This document shows positions 35,967 through 45,248 of a DNA stretch of 64,000 nt, piece by piece; position 1 is the stretch's first letter, and the number at the start of each line of letters is the position of its first letter. This stretch comes from Paenibacillaceae bacterium GAS479 (lineage in GTDB: Bacteria; Bacillota; Bacilli; Paenibacillales; Paenibacillaceae). The notes under the pieces were generated by a model. That model saw only the letters and a list, made by a program, of their open reading frames with translations, did no database searches and was not told where the DNA came from. The stretch is from the NCBI GenBank assembly GCA_900105225.1, contig LT629764.1, positions 694,098-758,097 on the forward strand, in the 5' to 3' direction. A program made the translations under genes and the position numbers.

Positions 35967-36001
35967 CAAACTAGCACCGGTTGGGTACCGGCACCAGTTT
36001 G
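35967..36001 (-). terminator. possible terminator between GH43 genes 1 and 2
   Basis: CAAACT...CCGG and CCGG...AGTTTG pair with an internal mismatch loop; the 3' side has only short T runs. Likely a partial terminator after the gene at 36035. Confidence 0.4.
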
Positions 36002-36034
36002 TTTCCTACGGTCAAATCTACTTCTCTAATACTG

Positions 36035-37588
36035 TTACGGTAGCACCGTGAAGCTGAAATTTTGCGACCATTCATTGGTGTCCGCACCTTGTGTAATAAT
36101 GGTGCCATCCGCGCCATTACCAGCATTGCCAAGCACCTTTCCGCTACCACGGTTGACTAGCTTGAAGTAACCGCCCCCAACAGTAACAATGCTGAACTGC
36201 TGGCTCGTCGACGTGCTAGGCGTATACTGGGTTACTTGCGCGCCATCAGCGGTAGAGCTTCCCAGTGTCAGGTTAAGGCCGCTGTTCACATTGCGAATAT
36301 AGTAGTAACCTCCGCCCGCATCGATAATTTTCCACGATTGCCCTGCCGCTCCCGTATTTGTGCGCTGCTCAAGCTTGGCATTGTTCGCCGTAGACCCTGC
36401 CACAATACCCAGCGCCTTTCCTGGCCAACGGTTGGAAATAGAATACGTTTTCGTCAAATCAACAGGAGCTCCCGTGCTCCATGTGCCGGCCGCCGCATCC
36501 AGCGTCCACTGCGCATATCCGTTGATGACCGGTTTGCCGCTAGCATCGAATGTAAGCGGATACCATTGATTGCGGCCTACGCCGGTGCTGCCGCCCAAAC
36601 GTCCGTTCCAGCGGTCGCCAAGGTAAATATAAGACGTGCCGGAAGTGCCTGTAACGGTCAATACCTGGTCGACTTGCGTATCAAACGAATTGCTCGAAGA
36701 TGGGCTAGTCCCGCAATAGGACGGCGTAGTCCACGTTCCAGACAGGCTTGTCGCCGAGTAACACCAGCTTTGGCTGGACGTCCAGCCGTTAGTCGTTGAA
36801 GCGATCATAATATACTCGGAACCGCGTTTAAACAGCGCTGTCGCTTCTTTGTAAGGTCCGGTAGATTCCATCGTTTTTGTTACTTCTGCGATGCTCGTGA
36901 AATCCGCGGACAGCTTGCTGATTTGGATGCCGGAGTTAAACCATGCTGGATTATAGTCAATCGTATACGTGATGTAAGTGCTTCCATCATTATCAGTGAA
37001 AACGGAGCCGAGATCGCCCATTTTGTAACCGCCAGGCATTGCGATGAATTTCTCATACTTAAATGGACCTGCCGCAGTATCGCTCGTGAATACCGTCAGC
37101 TTATTCCGTCCGTTCCCGTCGCCATTGCCCCACTCAATCAAGATGACGTATTTGGAAGTGCTGCTGTTATAGGCAGCAACCGGACGGCCAGCCCACTGCG
37201 TTGGCGCATAACGAGTCGTCGTTGTGTCGCCGATCGCATCCAGCTTTGTATTGATGCTGCTGAAATCGACCACAGAATCCGGATTGGCCGTATTTTCCTG
37301 TTTCGTCCAATTTTTAAGATCCGTGGACGTGTATAGATTTACTTTTTTGGTGTTGGCAATTTCATAATTCATGCCGTACCAGTAGTAAGTATTATCCTTC
37401 TTCATGATGAATCCGCCCTGGGCCCAGATGGCATTGCCGTTTGTATCGTACCAGTCGGAATTGTTTACGATGTTAACCGGAGCCGCTTTTGCAGATTGAG
37501 CGAACAGTAGCATAGACAGCAAAATTATGAAACCGGTTACCAAAATGACAAAACTTTTCGAATATGATGTGCGCTGTGCTGTTATCAT
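36035..37588 (-). CDS. secreted GH43-like glycosidase with RICIN domain (first of three)
   Basis: A 517-residue paralog: signal peptide (to SAKAAP), GH43 propeller (YYWYGMNYEI, MGDLGSVFTDNDGS, YKEATALFKRG) and RICIN lectin domain (KALGIVAGSTANNAKLE, NLTLGSSTADGAQVTQY). The ATG at 37588 lies behind GAGGTG; a longer frame to 37675 would add 29 residues before the signal peptide and is rejected. It is the first and probably best-expressed GH43 gene, behind a promoter and a cre-like box, just downstream of the binding-protein gene of the transporter. Confidence 0.86.
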   Translation of the reverse strand: MITAQRTSYSKSFVILVTGFIILLSMLLFAQSAKAAPVNIVNNSDWYDTNGNAIWAQGGFIMKKDNTYYWYGMNYEIANTKKVNLYTSTDLKNWTKQENTANPDSVVDFSSINTKLDAIGDTTTTRYAPTQWAGRPVAAYNSSTSKYVILIEWGNGDGNGRNKLTVFTSDTAAGPFKYEKFIAMPGGYKMGDLGSVFTDNDGSTYITYTIDYNPAWFNSGIQISKLSADFTSIAEVTKTMESTGPYKEATALFKRGSEYIMIASTTNGWTSSQSWCYSATSLSGTWTTPSYCGTSPSSSNSFDTQVDQVLTVTGTSGTSYIYLGDRWNGRLGGSTGVGRNQWYPLTFDASGKPVINGYAQWTLDAAAGTWSTGAPVDLTKTYSISNRWPGKALGIVAGSTANNAKLEQRTNTGAAGQSWKIIDAGGGYYYIRNVNSGLNLTLGSSTADGAQVTQYTPSTSTSQQFSIVTVGGGYFKLVNRGSGKVLGNAGNGADGTIITQGADTNEWSQNFSFTVLP

Positions 37589-37696
37589 CTCATAACACCT
37601 CTTTGCTTCATTTTGATTAATCAATTCTAAGTCCGGTTGATTGGGAGTTGTCCCACTGCTTGCTGACCTCATCACCGCCTCTCGTAAAGTATCAAC

Positions 37697-37710
37697 TTAA
37701 AGCGCTTTCA
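37697..37710 (-). promoter_or_regulatory. CcpA (cre) box before the first GH43 gene
   Basis: On the minus strand TGAAAGCGCTTTAA matches the cre consensus TGWAANCGNTNWCA at all but one position. It lies about 50 bases downstream of the proposed promoter, where CcpA acts as a roadblock. Confidence 0.6.
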
Positions 37711-37757
37711 TGCATTTAATATCGAATCTTGTCGAAATTTGTAGTTTCGGCTCTAAC

Positions 37758-37785
37758 TTTATCACAACCAAAAATTATTTGGCAA
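37758..37785 (-). promoter_or_regulatory. candidate promoter of the GH43 genes
   Basis: On the minus strand TTGCCA, a 16-base spacer and GATAAA preceded by TG (extended -10). It lies in the AT-rich gap between the binding-protein terminator and the first GH43 gene. Confidence 0.45.
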
Positions 37786-37831
37786 GAGGGCAAATAATTT
37801 ATTTATCGCAATATTATTAATGTCATAAGAA

Positions 37832-37871
37832 AAAAGCCCTTCCGGAAGCGGAATGCTCCTCAAAAGGGCTT
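37832..37871 (-). terminator. terminator after the binding-protein gene
   Basis: AAGCCCTT and AAGGGCTT pair around a loop that itself folds (CCGCTTCCGG region), followed by TTTTTC on the minus strand. It separates transporter genes from the GH43 genes. Confidence 0.75.
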
Positions 37872-37882
37872 AACTGAGTTAG

Positions 37883-39370
37883 TTATTGAACTTTGATTGC
37901 ATCGTAATGTTTGGATTGCATATTCTTGGCAGCTGCATCAAGCTTTGCCTTCAGATCAACATCCTTCTTAGCGAACACTTCCTGGATGATGGTAGTCATC
38001 TCGGCATAGTACTCTTGCGTGTTGTACTGGGCTTCCGGGTTGCCGTCGAGCAATTTGTTGGATTCTGGATCGTACTTGTACACGTTATCATATTTATCAT
38101 AGATAGCTTGCAGTTTTTTGCCGTATTCGGAATCTCCCTTGAAATAGCTCATTTGCGGCGGAATATAGTATTTACCGTCCGCTTTACGAGCTTGGATATC
38201 CTTCTCAACCGCGCTCAGATAGTTGTCGGTAAAATAGTCAAATGTGATGTAGCGGAACGCCATCTCCTGCTCATCCTTGGAAGCGTTCGGATTGATGACG
38301 AGATAATCGCCGCCGAGGATACCGGAATGTTTGCCGCCGGCTTCAGCAGCAGGCATCGGATAAGTGGCTACTTCATCGGGCTTCAGGCCGCCCTGGTTGA
38401 GAGCCTGATCCAACACGCCTTCTGCACCGGCGATAACCATTGCTGTGCGTCCTTGCGCGAATGCTCCAACGGCATCGCCCCAGCCAAGCGCCCAATCCTT
38501 CGGAATCGCATTTGCTTCCCAGCGCAGCTTTTGGTAGAACTGCAATGCTTTTACGCCCGCATCGGAGTTAAAGGCAGCCGTAACTTTGCCGCCATCCGTC
38601 GTTTGGATTTGACCGCCTGCTTCGAACAGGAAGTTGGTCCAGTTCCAGCCTGCCTCATTGCCTTTGCCCATCGGAGCGATGCCGGCAATGCCTTTTTTCG
38701 GATCTGCTACGGCTTTGGCCGTGTTCAACATATCATCCCAGGTCCAATCATAGGATGGAGCGGTCACGTTTTTGGAAGCCAGCAGCTTTTTGTTGATGAC
38801 CGTAGAGGTTGAATAGCCATTTTGCACAACGCCGTAAACTTTGCCGTCCTTCACGAACTGATTCTGAAGGGTAGGATTGATATCATCTTTGAAGGAATAG
38901 CTATTCCACAGCTCAGTAATATCGGCCGCCCAGCCGCGCTGTACGAGGAAGCCAGCCTCCGTCGCAAACGTATTGAAAAATGTCGGCGCCTCATTTGCAG
39001 CCATCTTCACGCCGATTTCATCCACATTGTAGTGCCAGTCGCTTTTAACGATCGTAACGTTGGGATATTCCTGTTGGAAACGAGCAATTTTGTCATCTTC
39101 GGACTTGCGTTTCTCTGTCTGGTCGGGAAGCGGGTAGTAGATGCTGATGGTGATTTTTTTGTCCTTGATGTTCTCTTCCGGCGGGGGCGTGCTCTCCGCG
39201 TTGTTCACAGCCGGCTCATTCACTGCGGTATTGGTCGTTCCCCCCGTATTGCCGGCATTGTTGCTCCCGTTGTTGCTGTTAGTGCTGTTGTTCCCATTGC
39301 TTCCGCTGCATGCGGACAGCAGCAGGGTTGTTGCCATCAGACAGCTGATGATCGCGGTCGGCTTGCGCAT
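37883..39370 (-). CDS. sugar-binding lipoprotein of second ABC transporter
   Basis: A 495-residue lipoprotein (lipobox LLLSAC) with a 45-residue Asn/Ser/Gly/Thr linker, then a solute-binding fold (ITISIYYPLPDQTEKR, FFNTFATEAGFLVQRGW, YGVVQNGYSTSTVINKKLL, AEGVLDQALNQGGLKPDEV). It follows the two permeases encoded at 39548 and 40411. GGGGAG lies six bases before the ATG. Because three secreted GH43 enzymes follow, its ligand is probably an oligosaccharide they release. Confidence 0.9.
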   Translation of the reverse strand: MRKPTAIISCLMATTLLLSACSGSNGNNSTNSNNGSNNAGNTGGTTNTAVNEPAVNNAESTPPPEENIKDKKITISIYYPLPDQTEKRKSEDDKIARFQQEYPNVTIVKSDWHYNVDEIGVKMAANEAPTFFNTFATEAGFLVQRGWAADITELWNSYSFKDDINPTLQNQFVKDGKVYGVVQNGYSTSTVINKKLLASKNVTAPSYDWTWDDMLNTAKAVADPKKGIAGIAPMGKGNEAGWNWTNFLFEAGGQIQTTDGGKVTAAFNSDAGVKALQFYQKLRWEANAIPKDWALGWGDAVGAFAQGRTAMVIAGAEGVLDQALNQGGLKPDEVATYPMPAAEAGGKHSGILGGDYLVINPNASKDEQEMAFRYITFDYFTDNYLSAVEKDIQARKADGKYYIPPQMSYFKGDSEYGKKLQAIYDKYDNVYKYDPESNKLLDGNPEAQYNTQEYYAEMTTIIQEVFAKKDVDLKAKLDAAAKNMQSKHYDAIKVQ

Positions 39371-39547
39371 GTGTAGCTCCCCTTTTCACTGACAAGTATG
39401 GAATGATTTAGTCCTTGCAAAATGATCATAATGGATGCGCATTCATCCCGCGATGTGCGTTTCTATGGCGATTATGTGTGTCGTTACGATGTCAACGCTC
39501 CTCGTCCAGAAGCTTTCCCACATGGAGTCCCGTGGACTTACCGCATA

Positions 39548-40414
39548 CTAACCTTTAACGCCGCCTAGATGCAGTCCGCGAATAATGAAGCGCTGGAACA
39601 GCAGAAACACGAGAATCGGCGGTAACATGACCAGCGTCAGGATGGCGAATTTAATGTTAAGATTGAGCATTTTGGCCTGAATGACGTACTTGTAAATGGC
39701 AGTCGACAGCGGGTAATGCGAGTCTTTATGCATGATCAGCGAAGGCCAGAACCAGTCGTTCCAAGCCGAGGCGAACACGAAAATCGCCAGTGTTGCGAAG
39801 ATCGGGAGCGATAGCGGTACGGCAATGCGAATGAAACAGCTCAGTTCGGAAGCTCCGTCGATCCGCGCCGCCTCGAAAATTTCCATGCTGATGCCATCAA
39901 AGAAGTTTTTGAGCAGCAGCAGAAAAAAGGCGTTGGCTCCAGCCGGAAGCCAGAAAGCGAAAAATGAATCCAGCAAGCCGAGATCCTTGAGATTGAGGAA
40001 GTTCGGGATCAGATAGGTCGTTGGTGGAATGAACAGCGTAATCATAAAAAACATCTCGATCACACGCCGATAGGGGATGTTCAGCCGCGACAACGAGAAA
40101 GAAGCGAGTCCGAGCACCAGCACGGAAACGAGCATATTGCCTCCGAAGATGAGCAGCGTATTACGCAGGAACAGCGGCAGCTCGACGTAGTTCCAAGCAG
40201 CGTCGAAGTTGCTCCAGTTCCAGCTTTGCGGCAGGAATTTCGGCGGGAACGAATTCACCTCCGCATTGTCCTTCAATCCGTTGAACATCGTCGTCAGCAC
40301 AGGATAGATCATCGTAATTGACATGAGCAATGCAATTGCGATCATGACGCTATATCCGATACGCGTTCTTTTACGTTTCAAGTCATAGCCGGATAAAATA
40401 CCTCGATCCATCAT
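39548..40414 (-). CDS. sugar ABC transporter permease (MalG type)
   Basis: A 288-residue membrane protein with six helices and the EAA loop MEIFEAARIDGASELSCFIR. Its ATG overlaps the preceding permease stop (ATGA), so the pair is translationally coupled. No ATPase gene is nearby, so a shared MsmX-like ATPase probably powers it. Confidence 0.92.
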   Translation of the reverse strand: MMDRGILSGYDLKRKRTRIGYSVMIAIALLMSITMIYPVLTTMFNGLKDNAEVNSFPPKFLPQSWNWSNFDAAWNYVELPLFLRNTLLIFGGNMLVSVLVLGLASFSLSRLNIPYRRVIEMFFMITLFIPPTTYLIPNFLNLKDLGLLDSFFAFWLPAGANAFFLLLLKNFFDGISMEIFEAARIDGASELSCFIRIAVPLSLPIFATLAIFVFASAWNDWFWPSLIMHKDSHYPLSTAIYKYVIQAKMLNLNIKFAILTLVMLPPILVFLLFQRFIIRGLHLGGVKG

Positions 40415-41355
40415 GCGGCGTCACCTCCCTTCCGATCAAGCCGATAGTGCAAGATCGCCAGTACACCAAGCACGAGGAACATGAGCACGCCCATTGCGGA
40501 TGCGGTCCCCATTTCCAACCTCGTCGTTGCGTACTTGACGATAAGCAGCGCGTAGGTCAGCGTGGCATTCATCGGCCCTCCGTCTAGCAGTGCCAATTGG
40601 GACTGGTACGCCTGTGAAGTACCGATTATTTGCAGCACGAGCATGAGCAGGATCAAGCTTCGCAGTGATGGTAGTGTAATATACCGAATGCGCTGCCAAA
40701 TGCCTGCCCCGTCGATCTCGGCCGCTTCATACCAATCGCGCGGAATGCTGAGCACCGCAGCCAGATAAAGCAGCATCGCCGAGCCGAATTGCTGCCAGGT
40801 TTCCATGAAAACGAGCGAAATCATCGACCAGCTAGTATCACTCAGGAAGCTAATTCCCTCTCCTCCCCACAGGGAAGTGATACTGGCGTTGATAGGGCCA
40901 ACCGGATCATACAGCCAGCGCCACAGCCCGTAAAGCACCACGACCGGAATGACGTTAGGCAAATAAGCGGCTACGCGAAAAACGCCCTGGAATCGCTTGA
41001 TTTCAGAGATGGCAATCGCGAACACGATCGGCACCCAGAACCCGATGCTCAGACAAAGAAACATGTAGTAGAGCGTGTTCTTGATCGCGATTCGCACATC
41101 GGGATCGGCCAGCACCGTGCGATAATTGTCCAGTCCCGTAAACTTGTTGCCGTTCACAAAGTCAATGCTGTAGAAGCTGTAGATGAACCCTTTAATAATG
41201 GGCAGCCATAAAAACAGCAAGAAAATAGCCGCAGCCGGCAGCAAAAAGGCCAGGCTCCAGCCGTATTTGCGCAGCAGAAGCTGCGGTCTTGACCGCCGTG
41301 CGGCGGCTTGCGGCCCTGTGGGCACGCTCGTTGTCGATTTGGTCAATGGATTCAT
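40411..41355 (-). CDS. sugar ABC transporter permease (MalF type)
   Basis: A 314-residue membrane protein with six helices and the EAA loop WYEAAEIDGAGIWQRIRYI. About 35 polar and basic residues precede the first helix. It lies 100 bases after the response regulator gene on the same strand and probably belongs to one transcript with the permease and binding protein. Confidence 0.91.
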   Translation of the reverse strand: MNPLTKSTTSVPTGPQAAARRSRPQLLLRKYGWSLAFLLPAAAIFLLFLWLPIIKGFIYSFYSIDFVNGNKFTGLDNYRTVLADPDVRIAIKNTLYYMFLCLSIGFWVPIVFAIAISEIKRFQGVFRVAAYLPNVIPVVVLYGLWRWLYDPVGPINASITSLWGGEGISFLSDTSWSMISLVFMETWQQFGSAMLLYLAAVLSIPRDWYEAAEIDGAGIWQRIRYITLPSLRSLILLMLVLQIIGTSQAYQSQLALLDGGPMNATLTYALLIVKYATTRLEMGTASAMGVLMFLVLGVLAILHYRLDRKGGDAA

Positions 41356-41455
41356 ACCCTTCGCCTCGCTTTGTCATGAAGCCTCTCGCTATCTTCATTT
41401 TAGAGATGCCAACGCGAAGGGAACAGGTGCATATCTATGCGAATCGGGTGTATTC

Positions 41456-42805
41456 TTACTTGGCTGGATGTTCTTTTTTAAGCTCGCTGGGGCTGTACCC
41501 ATAATATTTTTTGAAAATTTTACTGAAATGCTCCGGCGATTCATAGCCGACGCGCTCTGCAACCTCATAACGGCGAAGATCCGTCGTCAACAGTAGTCGC
41601 CGTCCTTCCTCCATCCGCAGCTTGATAACATATTCCCACAGATTGTACCCTGTATTTTTCTTAAATAAGTAGCTGAGATAGTTCGGACTGACATGATTCC
41701 GCTGTGATACTTCATGCAGCGTCAGCCCCTTCTGGGCATAAAACTGCTCGATGTACTGACGCGAACGTTCTACAATCCGGTTGCTCTGGGCAGAGGCCTC
41801 TTCCTCCCCTGTCTCCTCACCCGGCTGCTCGCTCCAGCTGAAATCACCGTAATAGAATACTTTTTGGCCGGGATGTCGGGTCGACCATTCCAAAGCGCGC
41901 TGAGATTGGCTGGCCAGCAGGTGGATGAACTCCGGCCCCCTGGCGATTTGGCTGATCCCGATAAGTGTAGGCAAACGAAGAAAACCAGCCGCATGATGAT
42001 GAAGGCTCCGGCCGATCATATCGAGCTGATTGATTTTGCTTACTGTGTTGTCATCGTACCTTTCCTCGCTCCACCCAATCAGCAGTCCAATCTCCCAATT
42101 CGGCAGCGTAAAGGGCAGCGGATTCCAATCCTGATCCAGCAGTTCGCTTGCCATATTCATCAGCGCATAGGCCAGCAGATCCTTATCTTTCGGTTGCAAT
42201 AGTTCTCCCTCTCGGGAGCTAAAGTCAGTCCCAATGCGGATCATCGCCAAATAAGGCCCTGCCCCCTCCAAACCTGCAGCCGAGGCGAGCTGCTGCGCCT
42301 CCTCCGGGGAAGCGGGGGCGCTTGCCATTAGCGCGGTAATGGCCTGGCCGCGATGCGAGTCCGGAGCGCGAAGGGCAAAGCGGCTCCCCATGCTCGCGGC
42401 ATAATCAGGCTTGCCGGATGACGGCTTCTCGGCCTGCATTTGCAGCAAGGCGTTGCGCACAGAATCCAGCAACTGTGCACTGTTGAGCGGCTTGATCAAA
42501 TAGTCGCGGGCGCCAAGCCGCATGGCCATCTGTGCGTATTGGAATGTTTCATGGGCGGAGATGACAATCGTCTGCACCCATGGTTTGATGAGACGCGCCT
42601 GATGCATCAGCTCGATGCCGTTCATGCCGGGCATTCCGATATCGGTTATCATCAGGTCGACCTCTTCCATGCGAAGATAGTCGAGCGCCTCAAAACCCGT
42701 ATGCGCCATATGGATGTCCGCTATGCCAAGGCCCGCTCCTGCGAGCAGACTGGACAACCCCCTGCAAATGAGCGGCTCATCATCAACAATCAAAATTCGA
42801 TGCAT
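41456..42805 (-). CDS. YesN-type response regulator with AraC domain
   Basis: A 449-residue protein. Receiver domain: DDE (8-10), D55 in LMITDIGMPGMNG, and YLIKPL. C-terminal AraC-type DNA-binding domain: LHEVSQRNHVSPNYLSYLFK and YEVAERVGYESPEHFSKIFK. The start lies four bases after the kinase stop. With the kinase it most likely induces the adjacent transporter and GH43 genes in response to an extracellular saccharide. Confidence 0.93.
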   Translation of the reverse strand: MHRILIVDDEPLICRGLSSLLAGAGLGIADIHMAHTGFEALDYLRMEEVDLMITDIGMPGMNGIELMHQARLIKPWVQTIVISAHETFQYAQMAMRLGARDYLIKPLNSAQLLDSVRNALLQMQAEKPSSGKPDYAASMGSRFALRAPDSHRGQAITALMASAPASPEEAQQLASAAGLEGAGPYLAMIRIGTDFSSREGELLQPKDKDLLAYALMNMASELLDQDWNPLPFTLPNWEIGLLIGWSEERYDDNTVSKINQLDMIGRSLHHHAAGFLRLPTLIGISQIARGPEFIHLLASQSQRALEWSTRHPGQKVFYYGDFSWSEQPGEETGEEEASAQSNRIVERSRQYIEQFYAQKGLTLHEVSQRNHVSPNYLSYLFKKNTGYNLWEYVIKLRMEEGRRLLLTTDLRRYEVAERVGYESPEHFSKIFKKYYGYSPSELKKEHPAK

Positions 42806-42809
42806 CGGA

Positions 42810-44708
42810 TTATTCCCCTCTCCTGTCTGATGATGCAGATGCTGCTCCGCTTAAGGCTGATTCTCCTGTCCGCCATGGCAGCAGCAAGCTTACAACAGTT
42901 CCGCCTTCCGGTCGCGGGCCAATCGTAAGGCCATAGGGATGGCCGAACTGCAGTCGGATGCGCTGGTCAATGTTGCGGATACCGTATCCGATCGCTGGCG
43001 ACTGATCAGGCTCGGCAAGCCAGCGCTGGATAGCCCCGTAATCGACGAATTTATAACCGTTGTCTGCTACCGTGATGACGATACGAGCTGCATCATCGTA
43101 GCGGATCGCATCACGCCACAGGCCACTATAGCCATGAGGGCCGTCACCAATGTCGTAACGACGCACTGTGATGACGATTTCCCCGTCCTCGCCCATGTGC
43201 TTGATACCGTGGATGATCGCGTTTTCGATTAGCGGCTGCAGTGTAATTTTGGGAATCAAGGAGCTCTCCAGCTCCTCGGGAATGTCCCATAATACGCGCA
43301 GCTCGGCTTCATACCGGCGCCGCTGGAGAGCTACATATGCAGCGGCATGCTCGCATTCCTCCGCGTACGTGATCAGCTCCCGCCCGCGGCTCAGGCTGAT
43401 TTTCATCAGCTTGGATAGATCCTTGATCATTTCTGCGGATTCCGTATGGCCTTCCAGCGAGCTTTTCCAATAAATGCTCTCGAGCGTATTGTATAGCAGA
43501 TGAGGATTGATCTGATGGTACAAAATCTGCAGCTGCGCTTCTTTCTGCCTAATATCCGCTTGATACTTATCCTCGATAAGACTATTCAGCCTGCGCGCCA
43601 TGCCATAAACAACAGAAATAAGAACGCCCACCTCGTCGCTGCGTGACTGGCCGGGTGTTTCTGGTACACGCTTGCCCGGTTCATATTTGCGTGCGAACAT
43701 GGAAAGCCGCTGCAGCGGCGTCATGAGCGAGCGCCAAAAATAAATCATCAGGATGCAGCCGAGCGCGATATAAACGGCAGAGATGAGGAAAATGACGTTT
43801 TTGAGTTCATTCTGCTGCTGGAGCATCGATTGGACAGGAATTTCATAAACGAGTCGAAGATGAAGACTGTTTTCTCCGCTGATCACATAAATTCGATCTC
43901 CAGCAATATGGTGGAACGGTTTATCAAGCCCCGCCTCTTTCGCAAGCTGCTCCAGTTCCGCCGGCAGCCCCAGGTTCCTGCCAAGTCGATCCGGCATCGT
44001 GCTGCTCATGATCTTAGCTTGAGAGTCGATCAGGCTGATGACGCTCCCCGGAAGATTAATTGAGCTCATAGAATCGACCACTTTTCCCTCCAGCTTATAG
44101 GCCACGAGCACACCGATGACGCCGCCACCTTCATTGATATTGTTGACTGCACGGACATAGGTAAGTGTCTTTTCCTTTGTAAAAGCGGCGTTGTTGTCGA
44201 TGACCTGCACGAATCCTTGCCCTTTGCTGCGTACCGCTTTGTCATACCAGTCCGGCTTTGTATCATCAGTCAGGAAGTAAACGCCGTTTTGCGTCATTTG
44301 GATTGAGGGGGCAAAATAAAACTCATTTGAGGGGTCGTACACATACAGCGAGTAGTAAATTGGCGTCTCCCCGTCCGTACCGGTGGAGTATGCGCGGAGC
44401 AGCTTATCCATCTCGGCATATTTCTTGACGCGATCAAGTACCGGCTCGGTGCCGCCTGGCACGATCCGTTGGCTAACTGGATTTTGGATGATCGTTGTGG
44501 TGATTTTTTTGATATTGTCCATTTCCCGATTGATCATCAGCAGATTCTGCTTGTTCAGTTCGGCGTAGGCTCCGGTTATATTCCCCTTCATGATGTTTTC
44601 CGCTTTCATGTTGCCATAGGCGAACAGCGCCAATATCGGAATCGCCATAATTAAAAACAGCATAATCAACTGAAGCTTGACGCTTAGCTTTGTAAGCGGA
44701 TTCATCAT
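42810..44708 (-). CDS. YesM-type sensor histidine kinase
   Basis: A 632-residue membrane kinase: helix near residues 12-32, extracellular sensor region of about 270 residues, second helix near 305-325, HAMP-like linker, His box QINPHLLYNTLESIYW, and ATPase motif PLIENAIIHGIKHMGEDG. The ATG at 44708 lies ten bases after GGAGG; the longer frame to 44771 is not supported. It is the first gene of the glycan locus. No separate sugar-sensor gene accompanies it, so the extracellular domain probably senses directly or through the transporter's binding protein. Confidence 0.92.
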   Translation of the reverse strand: MMNPLTKLSVKLQLIMLFLIMAIPILALFAYGNMKAENIMKGNITGAYAELNKQNLLMINREMDNIKKITTTIIQNPVSQRIVPGGTEPVLDRVKKYAEMDKLLRAYSTGTDGETPIYYSLYVYDPSNEFYFAPSIQMTQNGVYFLTDDTKPDWYDKAVRSKGQGFVQVIDNNAAFTKEKTLTYVRAVNNINEGGGVIGVLVAYKLEGKVVDSMSSINLPGSVISLIDSQAKIMSSTMPDRLGRNLGLPAELEQLAKEAGLDKPFHHIAGDRIYVISGENSLHLRLVYEIPVQSMLQQQNELKNVIFLISAVYIALGCILMIYFWRSLMTPLQRLSMFARKYEPGKRVPETPGQSRSDEVGVLISVVYGMARRLNSLIEDKYQADIRQKEAQLQILYHQINPHLLYNTLESIYWKSSLEGHTESAEMIKDLSKLMKISLSRGRELITYAEECEHAAAYVALQRRRYEAELRVLWDIPEELESSLIPKITLQPLIENAIIHGIKHMGEDGEIVITVRRYDIGDGPHGYSGLWRDAIRYDDAARIVITVADNGYKFVDYGAIQRWLAEPDQSPAIGYGIRNIDQRIRLQFGHPYGLTIGPRPEGGTVVSLLLPWRTGESALSGAASASSDRRGE

Positions 44709-44911
44709 CGGTTGCCGGCCTCCGTAAGCTGGGATAACCCCGATTATGATACGAAGCGGATCGAAATTCAATCCTGATCTTTAACCTCGTCCGAAATTAC
44801 TGCTTAATTAACGCCAACAGTGGTCGGCAAGGCTTGATTGTGACGGATTGAACTGAATTGTTGGAAAAGCAACGCGGCACAACGTGAAGCAACGAATCAC
44901 AAAGAAACACA

Positions 44912-45048
44912 GCGCACGGAACTGAGAAACACTAATGAGGAATTCATGGTAAGAATCATCATTTTCGACCCAAATAGCGCCGCTCAGTTCCGTTAGATGA
45001 TTTGCAACCTATGTTCCGGTAGAAATAAGCTCTGTGAGATCCGTTAGC
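44912..45048. repeat. palindromic repeat cluster, second copy
   Basis: One direct unit (CACGGAACTGAGAAACAC) and two reversed units (GCGCCGCTCAGTTCCGTTA at about 44977; AAGCTCTGTGAGATCCGTTA at about 45027). They match the cluster at 26.75 kb with A to G change in the core (GGAACT for GAAACT). Intergenic, before the terC-like gene. Confidence 0.6.
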
Positions 45049-45248
45049 TATGAATGGACGAAATGAGATGCGATGAGTTTGGTTATTGCAGGATGCGTTT
45101 TATACAGTAGGAAATAATACGACCCAGAATCCTTTCCCGATAAATAAAAAAACGATGCAAATAAGGAGCAGATTTCTGGTTAATAACTCATACATCTACA
45201 TATGCTAACGGTTAAAAGACCGAAGAGCACACAAAGGAGTGGACCATT

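Noticed and set aside
45060-45245. yybP-ykoY manganese riboswitch before the terC-like gene
   Set aside because: I looked for the conserved loop sequences and long paired leader and did not find them; the leader is short and AT-rich.
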